Source of the DNA: Abyssibacter profundi
GTDB lineage: Bacteria > Pseudomonadota > Gammaproteobacteria > Nevskiales > OUC007
Direction: 5' to 3'
Length of the DNA: 64,000 bases
NCBI RefSeq assembly: GCF_003151135.1
Contig: NZ_QEQK01000002.1
Coordinates: 81,371-145,370, forward strand
Shown: positions 1 through 8,169 of the stretch, in pieces
Layout: every line of letters begins with the position of its first letter
Position numbering within the stretch: position 1 is the stretch's first letter
Notes under the pieces: model-generated
Database searches by the model: none
What the model saw: the letters and a program-made list of their open reading frames with translations, nothing else
What the model was told of the DNA's origin: nothing
Translations under genes and position numbers: made by a program

Positions 1-212
1 CATAAGACGTCCTGTCGCAAAAGCCATCGTGCCGGTTGCGGCACGCCGAACACTCCCCTCCAGGCCTGTGGGCTGACCCTGTATTCCCGACAACCCACGC
101 GAAGACTGGTTCCGTATCCACGGATTGGAGGATGAGCGCGGACGGTATGTCTGGTCTGATGTGCGTGCACAAAGAGCGTGCGTGTAGAAAGTCTTGGATT
201 GGGGAGCGGTGG
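1..212. other. Window-edge intergenic stretch
   Basis: No convincing gene is seen here. The open frame of the next gene runs back into this stretch, but that part has no protein-like features, and a better start with a ribosome binding site lies at 213. No strong promoter or hairpin was recognised. The end of a gene left of the window cannot be excluded. Confidence 0.4.
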
Positions 213-833
213 ATGAGAAGAAGACATACGGCGCGCGCCTGCGCGGCTTGGTTATGCGTTGCCGCGGTCTGTGGCGCGACGCCGGTCATGGCGCAGGGGA
301 CGGCGGTGCCGGATGCCGAAGACGGCAAGAAACAAGTCACGGAGTTGTCGAAGAGCGCGCGAGTCTGCTTTTCCAGGGGCAGCTTGTCGCAGGCCAATCA
401 GGCCACCCTGGCGGCGGCCGAGAGTTCCGGCCAGCTGGCTGGATTCAGCATTAATCCACAAGGCGAACTGGAGCCCATTCAGGCCGCCAGCGACAACTGG
501 TTTAGCAAGCGACGCTTGAAAGCTGAACTGAAGAAGCGGGCCAACGCGGGTCAGGCCGTCCAGCTGATGTCGTCGCTTTGCGGCAACGAAACCGCCGTGA
601 CCACACCCGAGTCGGCTGATCCGACGCAACTCAGCAAGGTCGGTGGATCGGGAAGTCCAGGGGCGACATCGACTGTCGCCGGTGCTGGAGGGGCGGGTGG
701 TGCTGCCACCGCAGCCTCCACATCCGGGCTGCTGGTCACCGGCGGGCTGGTGGGTGTGGGGGTTCTCGGCGTGGTCGTCATCGGATCAGCGCTTGATGAT
801 GACTCCGGCAGCACGGTCTCGACGACCGACTAG
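213..833 (+). CDS. Exported protein of unknown function with glycine-rich C-terminal hydrophobic segment
   Basis: I do not recognise a family. The ATG at 213 is chosen because GGGGAG lies just upstream and translation then begins with a signal peptide (MRRRHTARACAAWLCVAAVC, cleavage near VMAQ). This gives 206 aa. The mature part is Ala/Gln/Ser-rich with two cysteines (in RVCFSRG and SSLCGN) that could form a disulfide. Near the end a Gly/Ala-rich linker leads into a hydrophobic Gly/Val segment (about residues 170-192) and a short acidic/Ser/Thr tail. The protein could be periplasmic or anchored by this segment. It converges with lpdV, and a strong hairpin separates the two. Confidence 0.6.
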   Translation: MRRRHTARACAAWLCVAAVCGATPVMAQGTAVPDAEDGKKQVTELSKSARVCFSRGSLSQANQATLAAAESSGQLAGFSINPQGELEPIQAASDNWFSKRRLKAELKKRANAGQAVQLMSSLCGNETAVTTPESADPTQLSKVGGSGSPGATSTVAGAGGAGGAATAASTSGLLVTGGLVGVGVLGVVVIGSALDDDSGSTVSTTD

Positions 834-840
834 CGAACCG

Positions 841-876
841 GTCCGGGTCACCCCGAGCAGGGCGGGTGACCCGGAC
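841..876. terminator. Bidirectional hairpin between convergent genes
   Basis: GTCCGGGTCACCC (841-853) pairs perfectly with GGGTGACCCGGAC (864-876) around a 10-nt loop. It lies in the 50-bp gap between two convergent genes. There is no long T run, so termination strength is inferred from the stem. Confidence 0.6.
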
Positions 877-884
877 ATCCGTCT

Positions 885-2282
885 TCAGGCGTGGATGGCG
901 TGACCCAGCGCCGCCAGCGCGGCCTCATGGAAGGATTCGCTCATCGTCGGGTGGACCTGGATGATGCCGGCTAAGTCCTCCAGGACCGCGCCCATCTCGA
1001 TGGCCTGGACGAAGGCGCCCGTCAGTTCCGAGACATGGGCGCCCACGGCGTGGACACCGACAATCAGATGATTGTCACGACGCGCCGTGACCCGGACGAA
1101 TCCGCTCTCGCCGGCTTCCATGGTCAGCGCGCGACCGTTGGCAGCGAGCGGGAAGTTGCCCACCACCACGTCCAGCCCGGCGGCGTGTGCCTCGTCGGGA
1201 GACAGGCCGGCACCCGCGATCTCGGGCTCGGTAAAGCACACGGCAGGGATGGCCGCGGGATCGAACTTGCGGCGTTGCCCGGCAATGATCTCCGCGACCA
1301 TCTCGCCCTGGGCGGAGGCCTTGTGCGCGAGCATGGGCTCGCCGACCACATCGCCGATGGCCCAGACCCCACGCATGGAGGTCTGGCAGCTGTCATCAAC
1401 CTTGATGAACGGCCCGTTCATGTCGATCACCAGGCGATCCAGGCCCCAGCCCTGGGTGTTCGGGCGGCGCCCGACGGTGACCAGCACCTTGTCGCAGGCC
1501 AGTTGCTCCTCACCGGCGGCGGTTTGTACGGTGAGCTGTCCATCGGCATAGCCCACCGCCTTGGTCTCGAAGCGGATGTCCATGCCGTGCTGACGGCACC
1601 AGTTCCGCACTGGTTTGACCAGATCCGCATCATAGGAGGGGAGCATGCGGTCGGTGGCCTCGACGACCGTGACCTCGGCGCCCATCTTGCGAAAGGCCAT
1701 GCCCAACTCCATGCCGATGTACCCGGCGCCGACCACCACGAGCCGCTTGGGCAGGGCCCGCAGCGCCAGTGCATCGGTGGAACTGAGCACATTGCCGCCG
1801 AAGGGCAGGCCGGGCAGCTCTACGGGTAGGGAACCGGTGGCGATGATGGTGTGTTCTGCCTGGATGTGGGTGGTGGTGCCGCCATCGCCTTCGACGATGC
1901 AGCTCTTGCCGTCCTCGAACCGGGCCCAACCAGAGACGACCTGGACACGAGCCTTCTTCAGCAGCCCGGCGACGCCACCATTGAGTTTCTGCACGATGCC
2001 GTTCTTCCAGTGCACGGCGCCGCCCAGGTCGAACTCAGGGGCCTGCGGCAGGCGAATGCCCAGGGCGCCTTCGCCCACATGTTGCTGCAGGGCGTCGAAC
2101 TTGCTGGCGGCGTGAATCAATGCCTTGGACGGGATGCAGCCGCGGATCAGGCAGGTGCCGCCGAGCTGGTCGGCGTCCACCAGCACGGTCTTCAGGCCCA
2201 GTTGCCCGGCGCGGATGGCGGCAACATAGCCGCCGGGCCCGCCACCGACAACCAGGACCTGGGTGCTTAGTGCGTCGCTCAT
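885..2282 (-). CDS. lpdV: Dihydrolipoyl dehydrogenase, E3 of branched-chain 2-oxoacid dehydrogenase
   Basis: FAD flavoprotein (465 aa) that reoxidises the dihydrolipoyl group of the E2 subunit and passes electrons to NAD+. Visible features are the N-terminal FAD motif GGGPGG (13-18), the redox disulfide C44/C49 in GGTCLIRGCIPSK, a second nucleotide-binding motif (VVGAGYIG), and the C-terminal HPTMSE motif with catalytic His444 and Glu449. The redox motif reads CLIRGC where most E3 proteins have CLNxGC. It is the last gene of the bkd operon and overlaps the E2 gene by 4 nt. From memory it resembles Pseudomonas LPD-Val along its whole length, including the WAIGDV(A/V)GEPMLAH segment. Confidence 0.95.
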   Translation of the reverse strand: MSDALSTQVLVVGGGPGGYVAAIRAGQLGLKTVLVDADQLGGTCLIRGCIPSKALIHAASKFDALQQHVGEGALGIRLPQAPEFDLGGAVHWKNGIVQKLNGGVAGLLKKARVQVVSGWARFEDGKSCIVEGDGGTTTHIQAEHTIIATGSLPVELPGLPFGGNVLSSTDALALRALPKRLVVVGAGYIGMELGMAFRKMGAEVTVVEATDRMLPSYDADLVKPVRNWCRQHGMDIRFETKAVGYADGQLTVQTAAGEEQLACDKVLVTVGRRPNTQGWGLDRLVIDMNGPFIKVDDSCQTSMRGVWAIGDVVGEPMLAHKASAQGEMVAEIIAGQRRKFDPAAIPAVCFTEPEIAGAGLSPDEAHAAGLDVVVGNFPLAANGRALTMEAGESGFVRVTARRDNHLIVGVHAVGAHVSELTGAFVQAIEMGAVLEDLAGIIQVHPTMSESFHEAALAALGHAIHA

Positions 2283-3604
2283 GCTTCGCCCTCCATGAAC
2301 AGGGTGGCGGGGTGCTCCAGCAGCCCCTTAATGCGTTGGATTAACGCGGCGGCATCCCAGCCATCGACGATGCGGTGATCAAAGGACGACGATAGATTCA
2401 TCATCAGACGGGGGGTGAGCTGGCCGCCCAAGTACATGGGCCGCTGCACCATCTTGTTCACGCCGATAATGCCGACCTCGGGCGCGTTGATGACCGGGGT
2501 CGAGGCGATGCCGCCCATCGCCCCCAGGCTGGTGATGGTGAGGGTCGATCCGGTCAGCTCCTCACGGCTGGCCTTGCCGCTGCGGGCGGCCTCGGCCAGC
2601 CGGCGGATGTCGGCCGCCATGTCCCACAGACTCTTGGCCTCGGCATGCTGCATGACCGGGACAACCAGACCACCGGGTGTTTGCGTGGCAATGCCAATAT
2701 GCAGGGCATCGTAGCGATGCAGCACATCCGCCTCATCATCGAAACGGGCGTTGACCTGCGGGTGTTCCGGCACGGCGATGACCAGTGCCCGGGCCAGAAA
2801 TGGCAGCATCGTGAGCTTGGCTTGATCGTCGCGGCGCTGGGCGTTCAGGTGCTGGCGTAGGGCCTCCAGTTCCGTGACGTCGACCTCCTCAACGTAGGCG
2901 AAATGCGGGATGCGCTGCTTGGCCTGCTGCATGGCCGTGGCGATACGCCGGCGTAGCCCGATGATTCGGATTTCCTCCACACCGGGTTTGGCTGCGCGAC
3001 CGGCACCGGGGCTCGCGGCACCCTGATGGCCTTGCACAAAGGCGTCCAAATCCTGCCGGGTGATGCGGCCGGCCGGCCCGCTGCCAGGGACGTACTCCAG
3101 GCGAATGCCCAGGGATTGAGCGCGGCGACGCACGGCCGGCGAGGCCAATGGCTTCTCACCGGCTTTGCGGGGTAAGCCGCCGGACGAAACCTGGCGCGTC
3201 GGGGTTGCGGGCGGTGTTGCTTGTGATGCGGCGGCAGCCGGTGCCGGCGCGGGTTGTGGCGCCGGTGTCGGGATTTGAACCGGGGTTTCAGGATCGGCCG
3301 GTGCTGTGCTGCTGGCCGTCTCAACCGGCTCGCCGTCGTCTTCGACTGCAGTGTTCCCGTCGCCCTCAACCTCGATACGGACCAGCGGGCCACCGACAGC
3401 GATCATGCTGCCGGCCTCGCCGCAGAGCTCCTTGACCGTCCCTCCGACAGGCGATTCGATTTCCACGGCAGCCTTGTCCGTGAGCATGTCGACGATGCCC
3501 TGGTCCTCGGCCACCACATCGCCCACGGCGATCTTCCACTCGGCGATTTCGGCTTCGGCAATGCCTTCCCCAATATCGGGGAGCTTAAAGGTGTAAATCC
3601 CCAT
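2279..3604 (-). CDS. bkdB: Dihydrolipoyl transacylase, E2 of branched-chain 2-oxoacid dehydrogenase
   Basis: The 441-aa core subunit that carries the acyl group on lipoyl-lysine and transfers it to CoA. Domains in order: one lipoyl domain (about 1-80, lipoyl Lys44 in MLTDKAAVEI); an Ala/Pro/Thr-rich flexible linker; a peripheral-subunit-binding domain (about 150-190, LASPAVRRRAQSLGI); and the catalytic acyltransferase domain (about 215-441) ending with DHRIVDG, where His410 and Asp414 are the expected catalytic residues. The single lipoyl domain and the flanking E1 and E3 genes identify it as the branched-chain enzyme. The E1-beta stop directly abuts its ATG, so translation is probably coupled. 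Confidence 0.95.
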   Translation of the reverse strand: MGIYTFKLPDIGEGIAEAEIAEWKIAVGDVVAEDQGIVDMLTDKAAVEIESPVGGTVKELCGEAGSMIAVGGPLVRIEVEGDGNTAVEDDGEPVETASSTAPADPETPVQIPTPAPQPAPAPAAAASQATPPATPTRQVSSGGLPRKAGEKPLASPAVRRRAQSLGIRLEYVPGSGPAGRITRQDLDAFVQGHQGAASPGAGRAAKPGVEEIRIIGLRRRIATAMQQAKQRIPHFAYVEEVDVTELEALRQHLNAQRRDDQAKLTMLPFLARALVIAVPEHPQVNARFDDEADVLHRYDALHIGIATQTPGGLVVPVMQHAEAKSLWDMAADIRRLAEAARSGKASREELTGSTLTITSLGAMGGIASTPVINAPEVGIIGVNKMVQRPMYLGGQLTPRLMMNLSSSFDHRIVDGWDAAALIQRIKGLLEHPATLFMEGEA

Positions 3605-4621
3605 TTATGCGTCCTCCATGACACGGCGCAGTGCATCGCCCACACGCTTGGGCCCCGGGAAGTACTCCCATTCGAAGGCATGCGGGTAGGGCGTGTCCCA
3701 GCCGGTGACGCGCATCAGCGGGGCTTCCAGATGGTAGAAGCAGTGTTCCTGGATCTCGGCGATGAGCTCGGCGCCGAAACCGCTGGTCCGTGTGGCTTCA
3801 TGAACCACGACGCAACGGCCGGTCTTCTTGACCGATTCCACCAGGCAGTCAACGTCCAGCGGCAGCATGGAGCGCAGGTCGATGATCTCCCCGTCGATGC
3901 CGGTTTCCTCCACCGCTGCCTGACAAACATGGACCATCGTGCCGTAACAGATGACCGTCACCTCGGAGCCGGGTCGCACGATGTTCGCTTTGCCAATGGG
4001 CACGGTGTAGTAGTCGTCCGGCACTTCGCCCAGCGGATGCTGGGTCCAGGATTGCAGCGGCTTGTCGTGGTGGCCATCAAAGGGGCCGTTGTAGATACGC
4101 TTGGGCTCGAAAAACAGGACCGGGTCATCGTCCTCGATGGCGGCGATCAGCAGACCCTTGGCGTCGTAGGGGTTGGACGGCATGACCGTCTTGAGCCCGC
4201 AAACATGCGAGAAGATCCCCTCGGGACTCTGGCTGTGTGTCTGCCCGCCGTAAATGCCGCCGCCACACGGGGCCCGCACGGTAATCGGCGCCCAGAACTC
4301 GCCGGCCGACCGATAACGCAACCGCGCCGCCTCGGAGACCAGCTGGTCGAACGCCGGGTAGATGTAATCCGCAAACTGGATCTCGGCGACCGGACGCAGG
4401 CCGTTCACGCCCATGCCAATGGCCATGCCCAGAATGCCGCCTTCGGCAATCGGGGTGTCGAAGCAGCGTTTGGCACCGTATTTTTCCTGCAGGCCCGCCG
4501 TGCAGCGGAAGACACCGCCGAAGTAGCCCACGTCCTCGCCGAAGATCAGCACGTTGGGGTCGCGGGCCAGCATGTTGTCCAGGGCCGAGTTGATGGCCTG
4601 GATCATATTCATACGGCTCAT
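3605..4621 (-). CDS. bkdA2: Branched-chain 2-oxoacid dehydrogenase E1 subunit beta
   Basis: The 338-aa beta subunit of the thiamine-diphosphate E1 that decarboxylates 2-oxoisovalerate, 2-oxoisocaproate and 2-oxo-3-methylvalerate. It shows the usual E1-beta layout: an N-terminal pyrimidine-binding domain (NVLIFGEDVGYFGGVFR), then a transketolase C-terminal domain (GSEVTVICYGTMVHVC, and VVHEATRTSGFGAEL near residue 275). The length is normal. It overlaps the upstream E1-alpha gene by 4 nt (ATGA), which suggests coupled synthesis of the alpha2-beta2 heterotetramer. Confidence 0.95.
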   Translation of the reverse strand: MSRMNMIQAINSALDNMLARDPNVLIFGEDVGYFGGVFRCTAGLQEKYGAKRCFDTPIAEGGILGMAIGMGVNGLRPVAEIQFADYIYPAFDQLVSEAARLRYRSAGEFWAPITVRAPCGGGIYGGQTHSQSPEGIFSHVCGLKTVMPSNPYDAKGLLIAAIEDDDPVLFFEPKRIYNGPFDGHHDKPLQSWTQHPLGEVPDDYYTVPIGKANIVRPGSEVTVICYGTMVHVCQAAVEETGIDGEIIDLRSMLPLDVDCLVESVKKTGRCVVVHEATRTSGFGAELIAEIQEHCFYHLEAPLMRVTGWDTPYPHAFEWEYFPGPKRVGDALRRVMEDA

Positions 4622-5844
4622 AGTCCGGCCTCCTGACGCTGACGGCGCAGGTGGGGCGGCAGGTCCTTGAACACATCGTCGAACATGGTGGCCGGACTGC
4701 AGGGCCGGACGCCCAAGGTGCCGTGGCTGGCAGCCTGCTTGAGATCGCGCTTGATCTCCTCGTCCAGCTCGGCTTGCAGCCGGGCGTGGCGGTCTTCATC
4801 CCATTCACCCTGTGCGATCAGGTGCTGCTTAAGCCGGTCGATGGGATCGCCCAGCGGCCAGACCGTGAACTCGTCCTTGGGGCGGTAGCCCGACGGGTCG
4901 TCGCTGGTGGAATGCGCGGCCGCGCGGTAGGTGTACAGCTCGATCAGCGTCGGGCCGAAGTTGTTCCGGGCCCGGTCTGCTGCCCATTTGGTCACGGCAT
5001 AAACCGCCAGAAAATCATTGCCGTCCACGCGGATGCCCGGCAGCCCGTAGCCAAGAGCGCGGGCGGCGAAGGTGGACTGCTCGCCACCGGCGATGCCCGA
5101 GAAGCTGGAGATGGCGTACTGGTTGTTGACGACGTTGAGCACGACCGGGGCCTGGTAGACGGCGGCAAAGGTCAACGCGTGGTGGAAGTCGCCTTCGGCC
5201 GTCGTGCCTTCGCCGACCCAGGCGGCGGCAATCTTGCTGTCGTTCTTGTAGGCCGAGGCCATGGCCCAGCCGACCGCCTGCGGAAACTGCGTGCCCAGGT
5301 TGCCGGAGATCGAGAAAAAGTTGGCGTCCTTGACCGAGTACAGCACGGGCAATTGCTTGCCTTCGAGCCGATCCTTGGGGTTGTTGAAGATCTGGCACAT
5401 CAAATCGACCAGTGGCCAGTCCCGCGCCACCAGCATGCTTTGCTGGCGGTAGCTGGGGAACAGCATGTCATCGGGGCGCAGCGCCATGGCCTGCGCCACG
5501 CCGCAGGCTTCCTCGCCGGTGCACTTCATGTAGAAGGACGTCTTGCCTTGGCGCTGCTGTCGCAGCATGCGGTCATCAAATGCACGGGTCCGCATCATGT
5601 AGGTCAGGCCGCGGCGCAGGGTTTCGGCATCGAGTTGCGGGTCCCACTCGCCCACCGCCTGATGATCGTCATCCAGCACGCGGACCAGGCCCAGGGCGTA
5701 GTCCCACATCTGATCGTCAGGTTTGTCGAGTGGTGGCTTGGCCAGGCTGCCGGCCGGCGGCACCTGGATCATGCTCGCATCCGGGTCCATACCCGGACGC
5801 GTCGTCGGTTCCGGCAGGTACAGCCGGAGCGTCTCGTCAGTCAT
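4618..5844 (-). CDS. bkdA1: Branched-chain 2-oxoacid dehydrogenase E1 subunit alpha
   Basis: Alpha subunit of the ThDP-dependent E1 and first gene of the four-gene bkd operon. The ATG at 5844 is preferred over one six codons upstream (5862) because GGAGAG precedes it; this gives 408 aa beginning MTDETLRLYLPEPTTRPG. The ThDP/Mg-binding stretch (GEGTTAEGDFHHALTFAAVY, then VVNNQYAIS) and the phosphorylation-loop-like YRAAAHSTSDDPSGYRP are intact. From memory the protein matches Pseudomonas BkdA1 almost collinearly. In Pseudomonas an Lrp-type activator (BkdR) is encoded beside the operon; here that position holds a divergent alkylsulfatase gene and no bkdR is in the window. Confidence 0.95.
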   Translation of the reverse strand: MTDETLRLYLPEPTTRPGMDPDASMIQVPPAGSLAKPPLDKPDDQMWDYALGLVRVLDDDHQAVGEWDPQLDAETLRRGLTYMMRTRAFDDRMLRQQRQGKTSFYMKCTGEEACGVAQAMALRPDDMLFPSYRQQSMLVARDWPLVDLMCQIFNNPKDRLEGKQLPVLYSVKDANFFSISGNLGTQFPQAVGWAMASAYKNDSKIAAAWVGEGTTAEGDFHHALTFAAVYQAPVVLNVVNNQYAISSFSGIAGGEQSTFAARALGYGLPGIRVDGNDFLAVYAVTKWAADRARNNFGPTLIELYTYRAAAHSTSDDPSGYRPKDEFTVWPLGDPIDRLKQHLIAQGEWDEDRHARLQAELDEEIKRDLKQAASHGTLGVRPCSPATMFDDVFKDLPPHLRRQRQEAGL

Positions 5845-6040
5845 GTTGTGGTCTCTCTCCATCGCACCGTCTTTGCGCGGTGGCGTGGATTATTTTGATA
5901 GGAAGCGCCGCCTTCGGACGGTCGCAGACCGGCCGCAGTTTAATGCTTTGGGTCGGCGCGTAGTACCGTACTGCAGCAAAGTGGCAGTGCCATGACCGGA
6001 GTCGGCATTGCGAATACAACAACAGCGAGGAGACAGGGAC

Positions 6041-8041
6041 GTGAAGAGCAAGGGGAGATGGTCACATCGGGTGGCCGGCGTGACGCTGTGTGGTTTTGCG
6101 GCCGGCCTGGCCGCCTGCGGTCAGCCAGCGGTGCCCACGCAAGCCGATGACGACGCCGATGGATTCTCGGCGCCGACAGCGGCGACCATTGAGTCGAATC
6201 GGGCGGTGGCCCAAGCCATGCCCGAGGACCATCTCGACGGCATGGATGCCGCGCGTCGCGGCCTGATCGCCGAGGCCGATGATCTGGTGGTCAAGCGGGA
6301 GGATGGCCGGTCGATCTGGGATCTGCCTGCCTATGACTTCGTTGATGGCGAGGCGCCGGACAGCGTACATCCGGGGCTTTGGCGGCAGACGCGCATGCAC
6401 ACGATTGCGGGTCTGTTCGAGGTGCAACCCGGCATCTACCAGCTACGCGGGTTCGACCTGGCCAACATGACACTGATTCGCGGCGATCAGGGCTGGATCG
6501 TTATCGACCCGCTGACCAATGCTCAGACGACGGCCGCCGCCTGGGACTTTGCCATGGCGCAGCTGGAACCGGGACCGATTACTGCCGTGCTGATCACGCA
6601 CAGCCATGTCGACCACTTCGGCGGTGTTGAGGCGCTGGTTGAGTTCATGGCCGAGGGTGCTCCGATCGTGGCACCCGAAGGATTCATGGAAGAGGCCACC
6701 AGCGAAAACGTGTTGGCCGGGCCGGCGATGCAGCGCCGGGCGGGCTTTATGTATGGCCGCAACCTGCCGCGCAGCCCGCGTGGGCACATCGATACCGGAT
6801 TGGGTAAATCGCCGGCGTTCAACGGTCAGATTGGGATACGCCAGCCCACGCTGATCATCGACACCACCGGGCAGACCGAGATCTTCGATGGGGTGCGCTT
6901 CGAGTTTCAGAACGCCCCGGGGTCCGAGGCACCGGCCGAGTTCACGGCCTATCTGGCCGAGCAAAAGGCCTTTATCGGCGCAGAACTGGCATCACGCACG
7001 CTGCACAACCTGTACACGCTACGCGGCGCCAAGGTCCGTGATGCCCTGGCCTGGGCTCGCTATATCGAGGAGGCACGGCTGCGTTTCGCCGAAGCCGAGG
7101 TCTTCGTCGGATCACATCACTGGCCGGTCTGGGGACGCGACACCGTCCAGACCTTCCTCAAGGAGCAGCGTGACACCTACAAGTACATTCACGACCAGAC
7201 GCTGCGATTGGCCAACAACGGCCTGACGCCGCGGGAGATCGCCGAGGAACTGGAGCTGCCGGCCAGCCTGCGTCGGGGCTATCACAACCGCGGCTACTAC
7301 GGCACGGTACGACACAACTCACGGGCGGTGTATCAGCGTTACTTCGGTTGGTTCGATGGCAACCCGGCCAATCTCAACCGCCTGCCGCCCAGCGAAGTCG
7401 GTCAGCGCTATGTCCGCCTCGCCGGTGGCCCGGATGCTTTGCTTGACGCCGCCAAAGCCGGGTTCGAGGCGGCCGATTATCGCTGGGTGGCCGAATTGCT
7501 TAGCCATCTGGTTTTTGCCGGCGAGGCCTCGGGCGAAGCGCGCGGCCTGCTGGCACGGACCTACGATCAATTGGGCTATCAGGCCGAATCCGGTCCGTGG
7601 CGCGATTTCTATCTCACCGCGGCGTATGAGCTGCGCCACGGCATGCCGGAGCAGGTGATGAACCTGCCGGATGCCGCCGGACTGCTGTCACATATCGAGA
7701 TTCCGACACTGCTGGATTCCATGGCGGCGCGACTCAATGGTCCCAAGGCCGAAGAGGTGGAACTGCGCCTGGCATTGGCCTTCCCGGATCTGGACGAGCG
7801 GTATCTGTTGTGGATCGAGAATGCCGTGCTGCACCATCGCCCGTTGGACTCCGGGGGTGAGGTGGATGTCAGCTTGACGATTAGCCATCCCCTGTTCGTG
7901 CGGGTGCTGAGCAAGCAGGCCTCGTTGGGCGATTTGCTGGGTGGCGACGAGCTGGACGTCAGTGGCAGCCGGCTGAAGCTGCTGAAGTTCTTTTCGCTGC
8001 TGGACACGCCGGACGGAACCTTCGCCATCGTCGAACCGTGA
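6041..8041 (+). CDS. Alkyl/aryl sulfatase, metallo-beta-lactamase fold, putative lipoprotein (SdsA/YjcS type)
   Basis: Predicted zinc hydrolase cleaving long-chain alkyl sulfates to alcohol and sulfate. The GTG at 6041, preceded by GAGGAGA, is chosen over an upstream TTG (6008). It gives 666 aa with an N-terminal signal ending in the lipobox LAAC, so the enzyme would be lipid-anchored. The binuclear zinc motif THSHVDHFGG is at about 185-194, followed by other family blocks (AEFTAYLAEQKAFIGAEL, LYTLRGAKVRDALAWARYI, EVFVGSHHWPVWG). The rest corresponds to the dimerisation and SCP2-like C-terminal domains. The length is normal for the family. It is divergent from bkdA1 and followed by a strong terminator. 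Confidence 0.9.
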   Translation: MKSKGRWSHRVAGVTLCGFAAGLAACGQPAVPTQADDDADGFSAPTAATIESNRAVAQAMPEDHLDGMDAARRGLIAEADDLVVKREDGRSIWDLPAYDFVDGEAPDSVHPGLWRQTRMHTIAGLFEVQPGIYQLRGFDLANMTLIRGDQGWIVIDPLTNAQTTAAAWDFAMAQLEPGPITAVLITHSHVDHFGGVEALVEFMAEGAPIVAPEGFMEEATSENVLAGPAMQRRAGFMYGRNLPRSPRGHIDTGLGKSPAFNGQIGIRQPTLIIDTTGQTEIFDGVRFEFQNAPGSEAPAEFTAYLAEQKAFIGAELASRTLHNLYTLRGAKVRDALAWARYIEEARLRFAEAEVFVGSHHWPVWGRDTVQTFLKEQRDTYKYIHDQTLRLANNGLTPREIAEELELPASLRRGYHNRGYYGTVRHNSRAVYQRYFGWFDGNPANLNRLPPSEVGQRYVRLAGGPDALLDAAKAGFEAADYRWVAELLSHLVFAGEASGEARGLLARTYDQLGYQAESGPWRDFYLTAAYELRHGMPEQVMNLPDAAGLLSHIEIPTLLDSMAARLNGPKAEEVELRLALAFPDLDERYLLWIENAVLHHRPLDSGGEVDVSLTISHPLFVRVLSKQASLGDLLGGDELDVSGSRLKLLKFFSLLDTPDGTFAIVEP

Positions 8042-8044
8042 TCC

Positions 8045-8075
8045 AGTCCCCGCTTGCCCTGGGCAGGCGGGGACT
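8045..8075 (+). terminator. Terminator of the alkylsulfatase gene
   Basis: AGTCCCCGC (8045-8053) pairs with GCGGGGACT (8067-8075). An inner TGCCC/GGGCA stem extends it to a nearly continuous hairpin, beginning 3 nt after the stop codon. Only a short T run follows. Confidence 0.75.
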
Positions 8076-8169
8076 TTGTCCTCTGTTGTGAGGACGCCGG
8101 CACGCCCCGCGCGCACTACCGTATTCCTCGAAGTCGCGGAAACCTGTCCGCGGCAGCGAGGGAGCAGGG

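Noticed and set aside
3254..5898. Long plus-strand open frames (460 and 415 codons) opposite the bkd genes
   Set aside because: They are antisense shadows of conserved E2, E1-beta and E1-alpha genes in GC-rich DNA; the translations are His/Arg/Gly-rich and have no domain features.
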